Below are positions 12,094-24,910 of a stretch of DNA of 64,000 bases, one piece after another (the stretch's first letter is position 1; each line of letters opens with the position of its first letter). The notes beneath the pieces were generated by a model. That model was not told the DNA's origin. It did no database searches and saw only the letters and a program-made list of their open reading frames with translations. Origin of the DNA: Vitrella brassicaformis (lineage: Eukaryota > Sar > Vitrellaceae); contig CDMY01000356.1 of assembly GCA_001179505.1 (NCBI GenBank), positions 62,001 through 126,000 on the forward strand. The letters are read 5' to 3'. Position numbers and translations under genes: made by a program.

Positions 12094-15000
12094 TCATGAC
12101 CTGGTCTTGCCCTTGCCCTTGCCCTTGCCCGCCCCCTTGCCCTTGCCGCGGCCCTTCCTCTTGTCGCCATACTCCTCATCGCTGTCGCTCCGCTCGCTGT
12201 CGCTCTCGTTGCCCGACTTCGACCCGCTCGACGACCCGCTGCTGCTCGAGCTGTCCGAGTCACTGCTGCTGGAGCTCTCGCTCGACTCGTCGTCATCACC
12301 GCGGCCGCGCCTGCTTCCACTCATCTTCTTGTTGTGCGAATCCAACACACTCTGAATATATAATGAATGAGCCACACATGGGGAGGGAGAGGGAGAGGGA
12401 GAGGGAGAGGGAGAGGGGAGAGAGGGTGAATGTGGGGGGGAGGTGGGAGGGAGAGGGGAGACTTGACTTACCTCAGTGAGTCGAAGTCGTTTTCCGTTTT
12501 TGTCTTTTCTGCCTCGGGCGGGCCTCTTGCCGCGACGGGGCGGCGGGGCGTTGGCGGCGTCCTGACGCACCTGAGGCAAGCAGGGCAAAGGCAGGGCAAG
12601 ACACATACATACGTGCCGTGCGTTGTAAGGTAAGAGAGTAGGTGTCTGTCTGTGAGTGTTTGCGCCTGTCTTACAGGCTTGGGCGATGGCTCGGGTTTTG
12701 TGGTCTTGTCCCATGCATCCATCACACGCTTGAAGAACAACCTGGCGGGGTGGGGGACGGTACCAGGTGGGTGGATTGTCGAACGAACATGGGGGTGCGG
12801 GTGGCTTATGCATGTTATGTGCCCGCCCTTTCATCTCGTTTTTCCTCTCTGACTCACTCTCACTCACTGACCTCTGCCGCTGTGCAGGTGCGGTTTCTAT
12901 CTGGAGGCTGACTTCGACGTCGTCCGTCCCAACCTCCTGCTTGGTGCAGATCTCTTGGAAATCATTCAACAACTGCAGCCAGCCAAGCCAGCGTATGACA
13001 TGACATGCGCCCACCCCCACAGCAACGAGATGGGCCCGGCTCGAACCGCATGGCATGGCCTCTGTGTGCCTTTGTGTGAGTGTGTTGTGGTCAGTCACTG
13101 TGGCCGAGCCGACCTCTTGGCGTCCCTCGGTGGATAGCGAGTCCATGATGTTTTTGCAGGCAGCGATCTCGGCCTCGGACAGCTTGACCTCGCCCTGCGA
13201 TGTGGTGCGGTAACTGATGACCGACCGGCTGCCACCGTGCTGACAAACGGATGGAGGGTGGGAGGGTGGAAGGGAGGGAGGGATGCATTCATCAATGACA
13301 CAGAGATGCACTCACTGGGGTGATCATGTGTATTGTATGTGTGGGGTGTGTGTTACCCACCCACCTGGAGTCCCGAAGCTCTCTCATGGGCCACTGAGGG
13401 AGGCATGGGCAGCGCACACATAAAACAACACGTACAGCTACCGTACCGGTTGCATGCCATGCATCTGTCTGTCTGTCTGTCTATGTGTCAGTCAGATGGA
13501 GAGAGACAGCCCATGATGTGTGTTTTGTATGTATTATGTGTGTGTGTCAGGCTTACATGCGCCCCTGAACTTGTCGTCGAAGCGCTTCAGAAACTCCCGG
13601 TGCAGATCCTGTGGTGACACACGCCCACGGCCGTGCACACACATACATATACGCACATCACATTAATTAACGTACACACAACCACTTGTCCGTCCGTCCG
13701 TCCCTGCCATGCCCCCCCGGCATACATACATGTGCGTTGATCCAGAGCTGGTTGTCCAGCGGCACGAAGCGGTGCACACAGTTGAGGGCCTCCAAGAAGT
13801 CCCACGCAAACTCGCGAGGCTCGCCGTAGTCGCCACGCTCCAAACGGCTGTGTCACACACACACACACACAGACACACAGAGAGTAGAAGAGGGACGTGT
13901 GCACTTTGTTACGTTGCTGGTGTGTCCATCCATATATACATTTTGACAGTGTTGAGGTCGAGTGGGTCATCGGCGGCCTTGCGGAAGTCATCGAGCCGCC
14001 CGCCGATCAGCTGGCACAGGTACTGGGCCGACGCGAAGGCCTCGAAGTCCCGGTGCCGCACAAAGTCCCGCCACAGATCCTTGCACTTGACCGTGTCGCC
14101 GCCATTCATCGGCGGACCCTGATCGGATCCACACACGTACATTCACACACACCACACACACACACGGGCACTTGACTTGTCCAGATGGATGGGATGGCTT
14201 CTCTGCGTCTGTGTGTCTGGTCGTTGCTGACCGTACGTACCGTCCTCTGCGGCCGTTCTTTGTCTCCGATAGCGGGCCACTCGGTGGGGTCGCCCAAGGC
14301 CACGAGCGGCGGGGCGGCCGCCATGGCCATACCACCCGGGTCGGCAGCCGCTGCGGCAGCAGCACCCACCTGCCCGTTGACCAGATGCGATGGCGGCTGG
14401 CGCGCATACGGCCAGGGGTACCCTAGCGCACCGCCGCCGGGAGACGCCACACTCCCCGCCGGCCCGATCTCGCTGTGAGTGACAGGTCATCAACCCACCG
14501 TCACATACACAGACACACACAGACACACACAGACACACACACACAGACACACACAGACACGTAGAAAGGGCAAGCAGAGGTGCGCATCGTCTGGCTGGGG
14601 TGGCTGGGCTGGGCTGTGGGCTGGTTGCGCACCCACCTTTTCAACTCTACCATTCCGGCCGGCAGGGCGGGGGCGGTGCCCTTCCTCTTGCGATTGGCTC
14701 CCTTGGCAGCCTTGCGACCTCCAACCTGACAGAGAGAGACAGAGACAAACCAGAGCCATCAAGCACCGCACCCAGCCGGCATGATGTGTGTGAATGAATG
14801 GTTACCCACCTTTGGCTCCTTCCACGCGTCATCGTCCATGTCCCTTTTGACGCCCCTCGACGTCACCCCCGGCAGAATGAGCTGGTCGCCACCGATACCG
14901 ATATCGCCCCGCCGGCTCCTCCCCCCTCCCCTCCGGCTGCCCGACGCCGGCGACTCATCCTCATCCTCCGGGGCGTACTGCACTCGCGGGCGGCGCCTCT

Positions 15001-15622
15001 TGCCCATCATGCTGCCCCCATCATCCACACTCCCCGCTCCCAGTGACGGCGAGAAGGCCGACTGGCTTCCCTGCACGGCCTGGCCCTTGCCCATGCCCAG
15101 ACCGCCGAGGAGAGGCGACATGGTGGCTCCCGTCCGCTGGCGGCCGGGCGGCCTCAGCTGGACTTCCTGGAAGACGAAGGGGGATCCCATCCTCTTCAGC
15201 TGCGCTGTGAGGGCGTCGTACTCGCTCTTGGAGAGCTGGAGGGTGCCCCGCTGGCAGTGGAGGCCGTGGACGGCCGTGAGGGCGAAGGGACGGTCGGCCT
15301 TGGCTGCTGGGGAGGGGGACCGCTCGCCGACAGACTCGGAGAACAGAGGAGGGGTGGGGACGGACGCCAGAGGCATCGGATGATGTGGGGGGTGGCCACC
15401 CACTGCAGGCACACATCCACACACAGGGACAGATGCATCATCTGTGCGGCGTGAATCATGCCTGTCTCGTATGTGCCATCTCCCGCTGCCCTTGTCTTCT
15501 CCCAGCGCACCGTCATCAGCTGCAGCCGATGAGTGTGGTGCAGGGGGTTCATCGGACACCTGGACACACTCCTGCTTCGGCGGAAGGCCGACGACCTCCA
15601 TAGGGACGTCAGCCATGCTCAC
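12094..15622 (-). CDS. Unknown, probably nuclear protein with basic and acidic low-complexity tails
   Basis: Twelve exons join in phase: 15622-14810, 14725-14637, 14472-14241, 14118-13940, 13847-13730, 13608-13557, 13393-13365, 13239-13114, 12972-12872, 12741-12675, 12570-12472 and 12351-12094, about 720 residues. I do not recognise it. The N-terminal third is disordered and has the basic block GKRRRPRVQ. The middle is globular and helix-rich (CKDLWRDFVRHRDFEAFASA, EFAWDFLEALNCVHRFVPLD, LHREFLKRFDDKFRG, VKLSEAEIAACKNIMDSL). The C-terminus is a Lys/Arg patch, a Ser/Asp-rich stretch and a final (GKGKGKGK)-type tail. Nuclear, chromatin or RNA-binding roles are plausible from composition only. 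The first exon may hide one more in-phase intron near 15410-15515. It starts head-to-head with the peptidyl-tRNA hydrolase gene. Confidence 0.65.
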
Positions 15623-15914
15623 GATACGTCTTGATTCACAGGTACAGCAGCGGAGCTGGCATTCGCGCCGAAAACGAGGGGAGTCAACGGTTGACGATGG
15701 GTTGGCTACCTAGATGAACGTGGGCCAGTGACTGCCTGGGCTGACACGCTGTTGACGTCGGAAACGCCTAGAGGAAAGTCCCTCAAAGACAATTGCTCAA
15801 AGTTGCGAGCTCGAAGCTTTGAAGCCGCTTAGCTCGCGTTGCTTGGCGTTCTCGCTGGTGGAGACGGATGAGCGTGTGTGTGTGTCTGAGATCTTCTCGC
15901 TCCGAAGCGTCACG
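15623..15914. promoter_or_regulatory. Head-to-head intergenic region, unknown nuclear protein / peptidyl-tRNA hydrolase
   Basis: About 290 bp. TTGCGAGCT lies at 15803-15811, roughly 104 bp upstream of the chosen hydrolase ATG. An in-frame ATG at 15819 would lengthen the hydrolase leader. Confidence 0.5.
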
Positions 15915-17223
15915 ATGATGTTCCAGATGCTGTCAGCCTTCTTTGCCCTCGTCGCCCTTGTCTTCGCTCGCCGCATCAAGGCCTTCGTCGTCCCTGCGGC
16001 CCTCCCGTCAGCGAAGGCGTCACCGTCGCCTCATGGTGTAAGGCAGCACGTCCTTGCAGCTGCATCGGTTGATGGCATCAGGACGAGGGTGCTGCAACTG
16101 CTCGAGGAGGAACGGCAGAACACGCCGACACAGCCGCCCAAGAAGGACAAAAGAGGAAACCAGAAGAAGAAACAAAAGGTCCGTGTGAATGCCCTGCAGG
16201 CATTTCTTCCATTGCATGGTTGCATTGTGTGGGTGCACTGCATGCAGAGAGATGCTACTGGTACGGGCGAGAATGACAAGGCCGTGAGGGGCGAGAGGGG
16301 CAAGAAGCTGCTCATCGTGGGGCTCGGCAACCCTGGTTGGCATCTTATCAGCAGGCCTGTCGCATCCTCGTCAACACATGTGTGCATGTATTGCATGTCC
16401 TTGCTGCAGGTCCGCAGTTCGCTGGCACGCGCCACAACGCAGGCTGGATCGCAATCGACGCCATCGCCGCCCACTGGGGCGTCACCATGAAGAGCGACAA
16501 GAACTTCTTGGGTCAGTTCGGCTCGACAAGTCGACACGGCCGGATGGTGTATCTGCTGAAGCCCACCACAATGATGAACCTCTCTGGCGGGGCCGTCAAG
16601 AAGGTGCTCGACTCGTACGGCCTGCCGTCGCATGCTGTGCTCGTGCTGGTCGACGAGCTGGCCCTGCCCCTGGGCGTCCTCAACATCAAGCAGAGAACCA
16701 ACCCCGGTGCGTTCCTTCACACCCAGCCAGCCAGCCACCCAGCCAGACAGACAGAGGGCGGGACGGAGGGAGGGAGGAGAGAGCAGTGCGCTTGCTGGCT
16801 GGCATGCTACAGGCACGCACAATGGTCTCAGGAGCATCAAACAAAGGTGAGTGAGTCGGTGATCGACACAATGAGCATGTGTGTGTGTGTGTGTGTGTGC
16901 GTGCAGTTTGAGGACGGATGAGTTCTCTCGCGTGGCGCTGGGCATCGGGGGCGACAGGAAGGCCAAGGGCGGCACCGACTTCGTCCTCGGCAAGTTCACA
17001 AGAGCCGAAAGGGACGCATTCGACGAGGTGCATACGTTCACCTGCAGATTGCCTCGCATGATATGTGACTGGCCGGCCTCTGTGTTGTGTCTCTTCGTGT
17101 CTGCAGGGTCTGGTTGATCTGCAGGGCGTGGTTGATGACTGGGTGGCTATCGACAATATTCCCGAGGTGCAGAAGCGCCGCCAAAAGAGGCGAAAAGAAT
17201 CGGCGAAAAGCGTAGCTGCCTAG
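15915..17223 (+). CDS. PTH: Peptidyl-tRNA hydrolase, bacterial type, probably plastid-targeted
   Basis: Exons 15915-16178, 16248-16335, 16410-16706, 16813-16846, 16907-17027 and 17107-17223 give about 306 residues. The enzyme cuts the ester bond of peptidyl-tRNAs that fall off ribosomes, freeing the tRNA. All motifs of the bacterial family are present: LLIVGLGNPG, TRHNAG (catalytic His), MNLSG, VDEL (Asp), GTHNGLRSI and IGG. The usual HDEL and GGHNGL are slightly changed. The chosen start MMFQMLSAFFALVALVFA is a signal peptide. It is followed by a basic region with Phe (RRIKAFVVPAA) that looks like a transit peptide, so a complex-plastid location is likely. A Lys/Gln-rich spacer precedes the enzyme domain and the C-terminus is very basic. 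The fifth exon follows a (GT)n tract ending in the acceptor. Confidence 0.9.
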
Positions 17224-20200
17224 CCTAGCTGGGATGTGAGAGCGACACTCCTTTGCTCCCTGAGCGAAGCAAGGAGGCAGGCAGCCGTCGCGGTGTGTGT
17301 AAATATGGGAGCATGTTGATGACAGACTGGGTGGCGTGACCTGACCCATTGTGTGTGTCTGATCGAATGTGAATACGGACGGTAAGTAACGGGTCGGTCG
17401 GTCGGAGTACGGTAGGTACGGTGTCCGTCACAATCCGCAGATACGCACCCCAGCACGGCACATACACAACACATGCATTGATCGATTGCAACCAGTACCA
17501 TGGCAGGCGATTCGTCCGGCATGGCATCCGTCCGTCCGTCCGTGCGTCCGAGTCATGCATCCCATCCAGTCATGCAGTGCACGCACTGCAGGCACACGCA
17601 CTAGCCAGCCACCAGAGACATAGATACCATACATGTCATGTACACCACACAAGACACGAGCCCACCCATGCCATGCATGTATTGTGTGCACGGAGGAGGG
17701 AAAAATACAACTAAGTCAGTTAGACAGGGAGCAAGCACGCAGGCACCATCCATCCATCCATTCGCCCCACACGTATGGAGGAGAGGACGCCACGCCCCTC
17801 CGCACATGACCTGACATGACATGACATGACAGGCAGCCGACGGCCGACAAATGAAACGAACCCGCGCCATTCATTCCGCCCCGCCCCGCCCCGTCCCGTC
17901 CCATCGACTCGACAGAGAGACAGACACATCACATGGGCGGACGGTAAAAGAGAAAGGCCACACAGATAGTCACACAGAGCTTATCCGTGGCATGCAACAC
18001 GTTACGTAACAACAAGTCAGTCATGTCGTGTGTGAGAGTCTCTCAATTGTGTGTTTGTGTGGGGACGGTACGGATTTCCGCACCCATCTATCCAACCATC
18101 TAGACAGCCCGTAGCAATACGGTGTGTGAGTGTGTGTTTGGCTTGACGGTGGGTTGATGTACGCAGCGTGCATGCACATCGGCCGGCCGTGGCTGAGCGA
18201 GTTGGTATGCAATGCATGCACACCCCACACACGAGCAAAAGCAAGGCAAGGCTGTCTCGATGGACGGACACATGTCAGTCGATGGACACATGGAGATGTA
18301 TTCATTGCAATGGTCTGGCTGGCTGGCTGTACGGACGGTAAAATGACTGACTGACGTACCAATCGGAATCGACGGCTGTGCTGTGCTGTGGGTGACTGGA
18401 CTGGACGGTATAGCGGCATACCGGCAGGCAGGCAGGCAGCAAAAAGCAGTCGTTGCACATTCATTCATTCATCATTCCTTGCGCCGCGACCGACAGCCAT
18501 ACATGACGAAAACATCCCGACATACATACAAGTACAGTAAGTACATATGTGTGCACCATACCAACCCTTCGCATCGACAGCCGAATGTAGTGAGTGCCCC
18601 CGCCCCAACCAACCCAGCCCCCCAACATACATAACATGTACATGCATGATCGACTGACGTCTGTACGTATGTATGTATGTATGCAGCCAACCAACCACAC
18701 CCACACACAGTGTGTGGTGCGTGTGTGTGTGTCTGCAGCCAGGACGGTACGGTACGCACCCACGGAAGGGAGTAAGTGAATAACTCCATCCATCCATCCA
18801 AAACAGCTATCGGGCATTCGCGCACAGGACCCAATCGAGCATCATCAGCCAGCCGGCCGGCCGGCCGGCCGGCCAGGCACCCACTTACATTCATTCATTC
18901 GCACATAGAAACATGTAGACGGGCAGACATCCGATCCGATCCGCCAGACAAAGTAGATAGACACATACATACATACACATGAATGCACACATACACACAT
19001 GCGTACCGTGCGTGTAGCAAGCAGACGGGAATGAGGGGCCTGGCCAGAAGGAGTGAGTGAGTGAGTGAGTGAGGAGGGGATCCCGCCAGGAAAAATACAA
19101 CCACATCAGCAGACGTCATGATTTGATGCATACATAACCACACCCAGCATCCACCAACACCATGCCACGTACAGACACACCCAGCCATACAGCCATACAG
19201 ACAGACAGACAGACAGATGAACAAAACCGAAAAACGTCGCTGGCGTGTCATCCATTCATTCCTTCCTTTCTTGACCATCCAGTCTTGTGCGGCCATCATA
19301 CAGCGACACAGCCATACAGCCATACAGACAGACAGACCGCCCCCCATTATCACCCACCCCACCCACTGCTCTCTGTATTGACACATCCCTCACTCACCAA
19401 GCCAAGAAGAGCCCCCGCTCCTCCCCAAGGCAAGGCAAGGCAAGACAAGAGTGTGCGGATCGATGGCTGCGACAACGTATTGCGTGTGTATGGCTGGTCA
19501 TTTCATGATGTGTCTGTCGTGGATCCGGAAGTAGAGAACCCTCCTCCTTCCCTCGTCCATGCAGGAGTGAATGAAAGACGCATTCGTCGAGCACAGGCAG
19601 GCAGGCAGGCAGGGGCGCCGGTACAAATTGGACCAGCGCGACGGACGGACGGACGGCAGGGATGTCTGTGTGAGTGAGTGACAGAGAGAGTGGGGCGTTG
19701 CCCACTCGAGCCAAGGACACTGACTGACGCGCACGCGAGCGGGATTACGAGACAGACGAGACGACTCCTCTCTCTCTTGCCCTCGGTGCGTGGTGAATCG
19801 TGTGTGGTGGATGATGGATGGATGGATGGATGGTTGGTTGTGTCGCGTGTAAGTGTGTGGGTGAGTAGGAAACTCTCTCTCTCCCTGGCTAAACTGAAAA
19901 ACGCCCCCAGTCATCACTTCCCCTCCCTCCCTCCCTCCCTGCCTCTCTCTGATGCTCTCTCGGATGACCCAGTAGGGTGTTGCGCTTTGGGTACACACGC
20001 ACACACAAGAATGCATGGCATGGCTGCCTCGATGGATGTCCTTATGCAAAGAAATAACCTATCACGTACTGGTATGGTTGTGCATTCATTCATTCATTCA
20101 TGGTGCGTATGGTAGGTATGCAGCCGCAGCGAAGCGAAGCGAGACGAATGAATCGACGTACGTACGTACGTACGTACGTGACACGCAGACTTCTCGCACG

Positions 20201-23200
20201 CAGAGTGGGGAAAACTGGCCTGTCTGGCCTCAGCAGACGCACGTACACGTAGCAAGCACGACATAGACATACAGCAGCAGCAGCAGCGGATGAATGAATG
20301 AATGCACCAATAAAATTTCTCGATCGGCCTCCCCCCCTCCCCCCACACGACACAGCGAAAAATCTCTCACGTAACCGAATGTATGCAATGCAAGAGACTT
20401 CCCCTCTCCTCTCCCCCGCGCACACCACACCCACCCAGACACCCAGCAGAAAGAAGACAGGAGCTAGACGGTCGCCGTACGTACGGATGTGTGGATCTGT
20501 GTATGTATGTGTGTGTGTGCTTCAATACATTACATTACATTACGTGTGCCTGAGCGAGTATGTAAGTATGTATGGGTGCGGGAGAAACGAGTGGCGGAGT
20601 TGCATGCACGCCTGCCTGGGTCGAGAGCACGCAGCACAAGAAGAACAAGACGAAACACTACAAAAATGCCGACAATCCAATCAGTCAATCACTCAGTCAC
20701 TCAGTCAGTCAGTCAGTCGACAACGCACAGACAGAGTGCCCGTAAGTAACCGAATGCAATGCATGGCTGCAGCCCTCCACTCTTGAAACATACAATCAAC
20801 CAACACGGGAGGGAGGGAGGGACCAACGACCGACCGGCCGACCGACAAACGAAAATCGACCGCGCCACACACACAGACAGACAGACAGTCAGAATCAGAG
20901 GAAGAGAGTGCCGCCTACCGCCACATCAGTCCCACACGCCACGCTTACATCAATCAACAGGCAAGTCGGCATCCATCCATCCATCCATCCATCCATGAGC
21001 TCCCCTCCCTCCTCCCTCTCTCCCTCCGGCCCGCCCGTCCCCTCTCCGCTCGGCAAAAAATCTCCCTCGCAGACGAGTAGGCACGCATAGCATAGCATAG
21101 CATACAGCACACCACAGCACACCATCACACACGATTGAGTGCAGTCGCCGAGGCGTCACGCAGACATACACACGCACGCACGCACACAAGACGGACAGAC
21201 AGCCACGCCCCCTTGTCTCCCTCCCTCCCTCCCTCTCCCTGCTTACACGTTCCGTGTAGTCGTCGCTCGGTGCCCTCTCGTACATGCAGCCACGCAGACA
21301 CCAACATGCAGGAGGCAGGCATGCCACCATAGGTAGATCATTACCATGCAATCAATGCATTCTGTCATTCAGTCAGTCATGCAGGTGGACAGTAGCTAGT
21401 CATCTCTCTCTCTCTCTCTCTCCATCCCTCGCTCAGGCGTGGCGTGCATGTGATGTGTGTCTTGTCTGGTGTGTCTCAATCATCTGGTCTCTGGTTGTTG
21501 TGCCACAGACAGTGAGTGGCATTGCATTCATTAGTCATTCACTCGCACATGAGCGATAGGAGAGCAGCCCCAAGACATGACGGGCTAGACATCTCTCGGA
21601 CGTAGCGTTAGTCAGTCACCTCCACACTGATTTGTCCCGACCCCTCACTTCCACCCCTCACTCAGGAAAAAACCAGGCCACAGAGCATCAGACACAGGCG
21701 CATACAGGCAGGAGACACGGATGGCATGGCGACACACATGCACGCGTCGTGGATGGATGGATGGATGGGGGATGGTGTGGTGTGGTGTGGTGTGGGTTGA
21801 AAAACTGCTCGGTGTGGGTGTGTGAATCGACGAGTGCACAATGCACTCACCAGTCCATGCATCCATCCATTCCTGGAAACGGATCTCTCCACTCACTCCA
21901 CTCCGCTCCAAAAGAGAGAGGCCATCCAATCCGTTGACAGCACAGCACCCCTTCCCTCCTCGTCATGCACCGCACCCCACCCCCACATCACAGTTATCAT
22001 GACATTGACATGTACGCATGTGTATGTATGCAGCAACACACACCACACCACACCACATCCCACCACCCGGTTGAAAGAGAAAGCAGAAACGCAGATAGAC
22101 AGGACGACAGACAGACAACCGACAGTTAGACTAGCTAGCCAGAACTGCATGCACATCTCCCTCACTGCTTTGCTTGCTGTCCGCCCCTCCCCTCCCCTCC
22201 CCTCCATCACCTCACCCGATCCACCCACCCATTGCTCTCTCTCCACCACACATAATAGTACAGTGCCGTCCACAGGCATCCCTCCCTCCCTCCATCGATG
22301 TCTCGGTGCAAAACGCGTCCGTCTGTGGTGAAAATGGCCCCGCTCGCCCGCTGCCCCCCTGCACTGCACGGCATGAGGGGGGCAGAGGCCGACCGACCAA
22401 CCTACATGGAAAAGACGGACTGGACTGTCTCGTCGTCGTTGTATGCATCAGCGCATCGCATTGGTTGCATCTCTCTCGGGTCATCTCTCTCTCGCCCTCC
22501 CTCGCTCCCTCGCTGATCTGGCCCGCCCCTCTCCGCCTGTCTGCCGCATTGGATGGTTCATAAGATAAGGCACGCCACGCCACGTCACGTCACACTGGTT
22601 GGTGCATGTCGACACCATTCGGGATGCATTACGTATGAGCCGCGGAAAACCCCAAGCAAGGCCGCCTGACCTGACCCACCCATTCATTCTCTCAATCGGA
22701 TCGCCTCTCTGAGGCACACACGCACAGCGAGCGACACACAGGGATGGATACCCAGACAGACAGACAGACAGCACACGGCACACGGCACACACTTACTTGT
22801 CACGGTCACCACATGACATTTATCGCATGCATGGCAGATAGATAGATAGCAATGGGTTGATGATAAGTCGATAGATAATAGGTGGATGGAATGGAATGGA
22901 ATGGAATGGATGAATGGATGTCCATTCATTCTTCTGTTCATTCAGTCATTCAGTCATTCTTCACGAATACACACGGCCAGACAGACACATGCCTGCCATG
23001 CCGCTCACATGACTGTGCGGCAGGGCAGGGCATGCAGCACGGCCGGCGATTGGAAGAAAAATACACGCAGACAGACACAACACACGACACAACACACGAC
23101 AGGCAGGCAGGCGATAGATAATAGGTAGACAAACAAGACTGGCAGGCAGGCATCACATGTCGATGGGCGGCACAGAATAGCATGCCATGCATACGCAGCA

Positions 23201-24910
23201 TTGTATGTATGGCGTAGGGTAGCAGCAACTAGAACCGACCAAGGGGCCGGGGAGGGGAGGGGAGGGGTAAGTAAGAAGCGGGAGAAAAGCGCAGCGACGG
23301 CAACGGGGCATCACGGACACACGTGTGTCGTGTCGATCTATGCAGAGGATGAACATCGACTGTCTGACCGATCGGCAGGCCTCTATCTTAGCCACAGGTA
23401 GGTATGCGGCTGTGTGGACGAGGGGCGGACAACATGGACGCACAGACAGACAGGCAGGCAGACAGGCAAGCAGCAGGCCAGCGCTCACGGTCACGGACAT
23501 GCATCTCTCTCTTTGTATGGGCTGACTCTGATCGATCGGTCGGTTCAAATGACAGCCAAAACATCATCCATCGCTCCACCCACAGTTGCCCCTGTCGCCC
23601 TCATGCGTCACCATCCCCTCCTCGCACGCACACATGCATTGCATACACAGACAGCACGGAAGCCAACACGGCAGCCAGGCAGTCAGCAGCAGCATCCATC
23701 GAGAGAGTGGCACGGAACGACGGGTGAGTGAGGTGAGAAGAATGAATGACCTTAGGGAAAAAACCCAACCTCGCTCAAAAAGCGAGCATTGCAATGCATT
23801 GCCAACATGCACGCCACGCCACGCCACGCACAGAAACCCAGCACCTAACCTCCAGCAGTCACTCACGTCACCCCTCCCTCCCTCCCTCCCTCTCCGGCTC
23901 TCAGACGCTCCATCGCTCCATCGCTCGCCTCTCACTCAGGTGTACACGCACGACTCACTCGTGTCTGTCGTGCCGTGTCTGTGTATGTATGTACTTACAA
24001 GACTTGTGTCTCAAGAATGGCTGTCTATGGTCGATTCGATCTAAATGCACGTGTGGCTGTCGCTCGCTCATACCTCACTCAGTTGCTCTCTTCGATCTGT
24101 CTTCACACAGAACTCTGGCATGCATGCTTGCTGTGTGTGTTGCCCGCCTGCCGTCAAAAAGGCCCCGGCTGCCTGGCTGCTGGCTGTCTTGTCTGTCTGT
24201 CTGTTCTTGTCGACCGGCAGATCCGCACCACCCAGTCCACACAGCGAGCAGCGCTCCCTCTCGTGTGTATATACCTCTCTCGATGCATGTCACGCCATGC
24301 GTGCGTGTGTATGTATATGTGTGTGTGTGGTGGGTATGGTTGAGGGGGGAAAAGGAAGGCTCGCTCGCTCGCTCCTTTGGGACGGCGGATGGGTCATTCA
24401 TTCAGGGACAGACGGACAGACAGACAGCAACAGCAACAGCGGTGCCGATTCTCACTCATAGCACATGCCATGCACACGTACATGGAGACGAGCAAGAAAG
24501 ACGAAGGAGCAGAGTGGTAGAGAGGCGAGGGAAAGGGGATAGAGAGGGCAGGGATCGGTCGGTGCTGTGTTGTGCTGGTGCTGTGCTGGTGAAGTGTCGA
24601 TCGATCACAAGACGGACAGACAGACAGACAAACATGAAGCCAGCCATGGACACCGGGAGAAAAAGCAACACACAGCACCGCACGCCAGGCAGCCAGCCAG
24701 GCAGCCAGAGTGCAAGAAGATGACCGCCCCATGGGAAAGCCAGCCAAGCCAGGCCAGGCACAGACCGATCAGACATGCAAGCAGCGTGAGCTGATATCAA
24801 TCAGCATCGACATGCACCATCCATCCATCCATCGATACATGACATGTAAGTGAGTGTGTGTGGTCGTCATCCATTCATCCATCCATCCATCCGTTCATTC
24901 GTTCATTCAT
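17224..24910. repeat. Gene-free block rich in short tandem repeats
   Basis: About 7.7 kb between the 3' ends of the hydrolase and the CCCH gene. It is a dense patchwork of degenerate 3-5-bp repeats: CATT, ATCC, GACA, CAGT, CGTA (20156-20179), CCGG (18852-18875), CAG (20272-20287) and AG/CT runs. Open frames on both strands are made of these repeats. I found no set that splices into a recognisable protein and no tRNA-like fold. Apart from the intron-like copy at 19122-19353 I see nothing specific. Confidence 0.65.
19122..19353 (-). repeat. Copy of the intron found at 60960-61182 (introner-like element?)
   Basis: Over almost its full length this stretch resembles intron 5 of the HAD-type gene. 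Both begin with TTTGATGCATAC and share CCAGCATCCACC, a GACA run, AACAAAACCGAAAAACGTCG, CTGGCGTGTCATCCATTC, TTTCTTGACCATCCA, GCGGCCATCATA and a final CCCCCCATT.TCACC. The orientation is the same on the plus strand, which is antisense to intron reading. No coding exons flank this copy. Confidence 0.6.

Noticed and set aside
23746-24723. Plus-strand frame of 325 codons in the gene-free block
   Set aside because: Composition is that of the tandem repeats (Ser, Thr, His, Cys, Val-Cys runs). There is no domain and the other frames look the same.
18841-24900. CRISPR-like or satellite array
   Set aside because: Repeats are 2-5 bp, degenerate and without unique spacers of constant length; the genome is eukaryotic.
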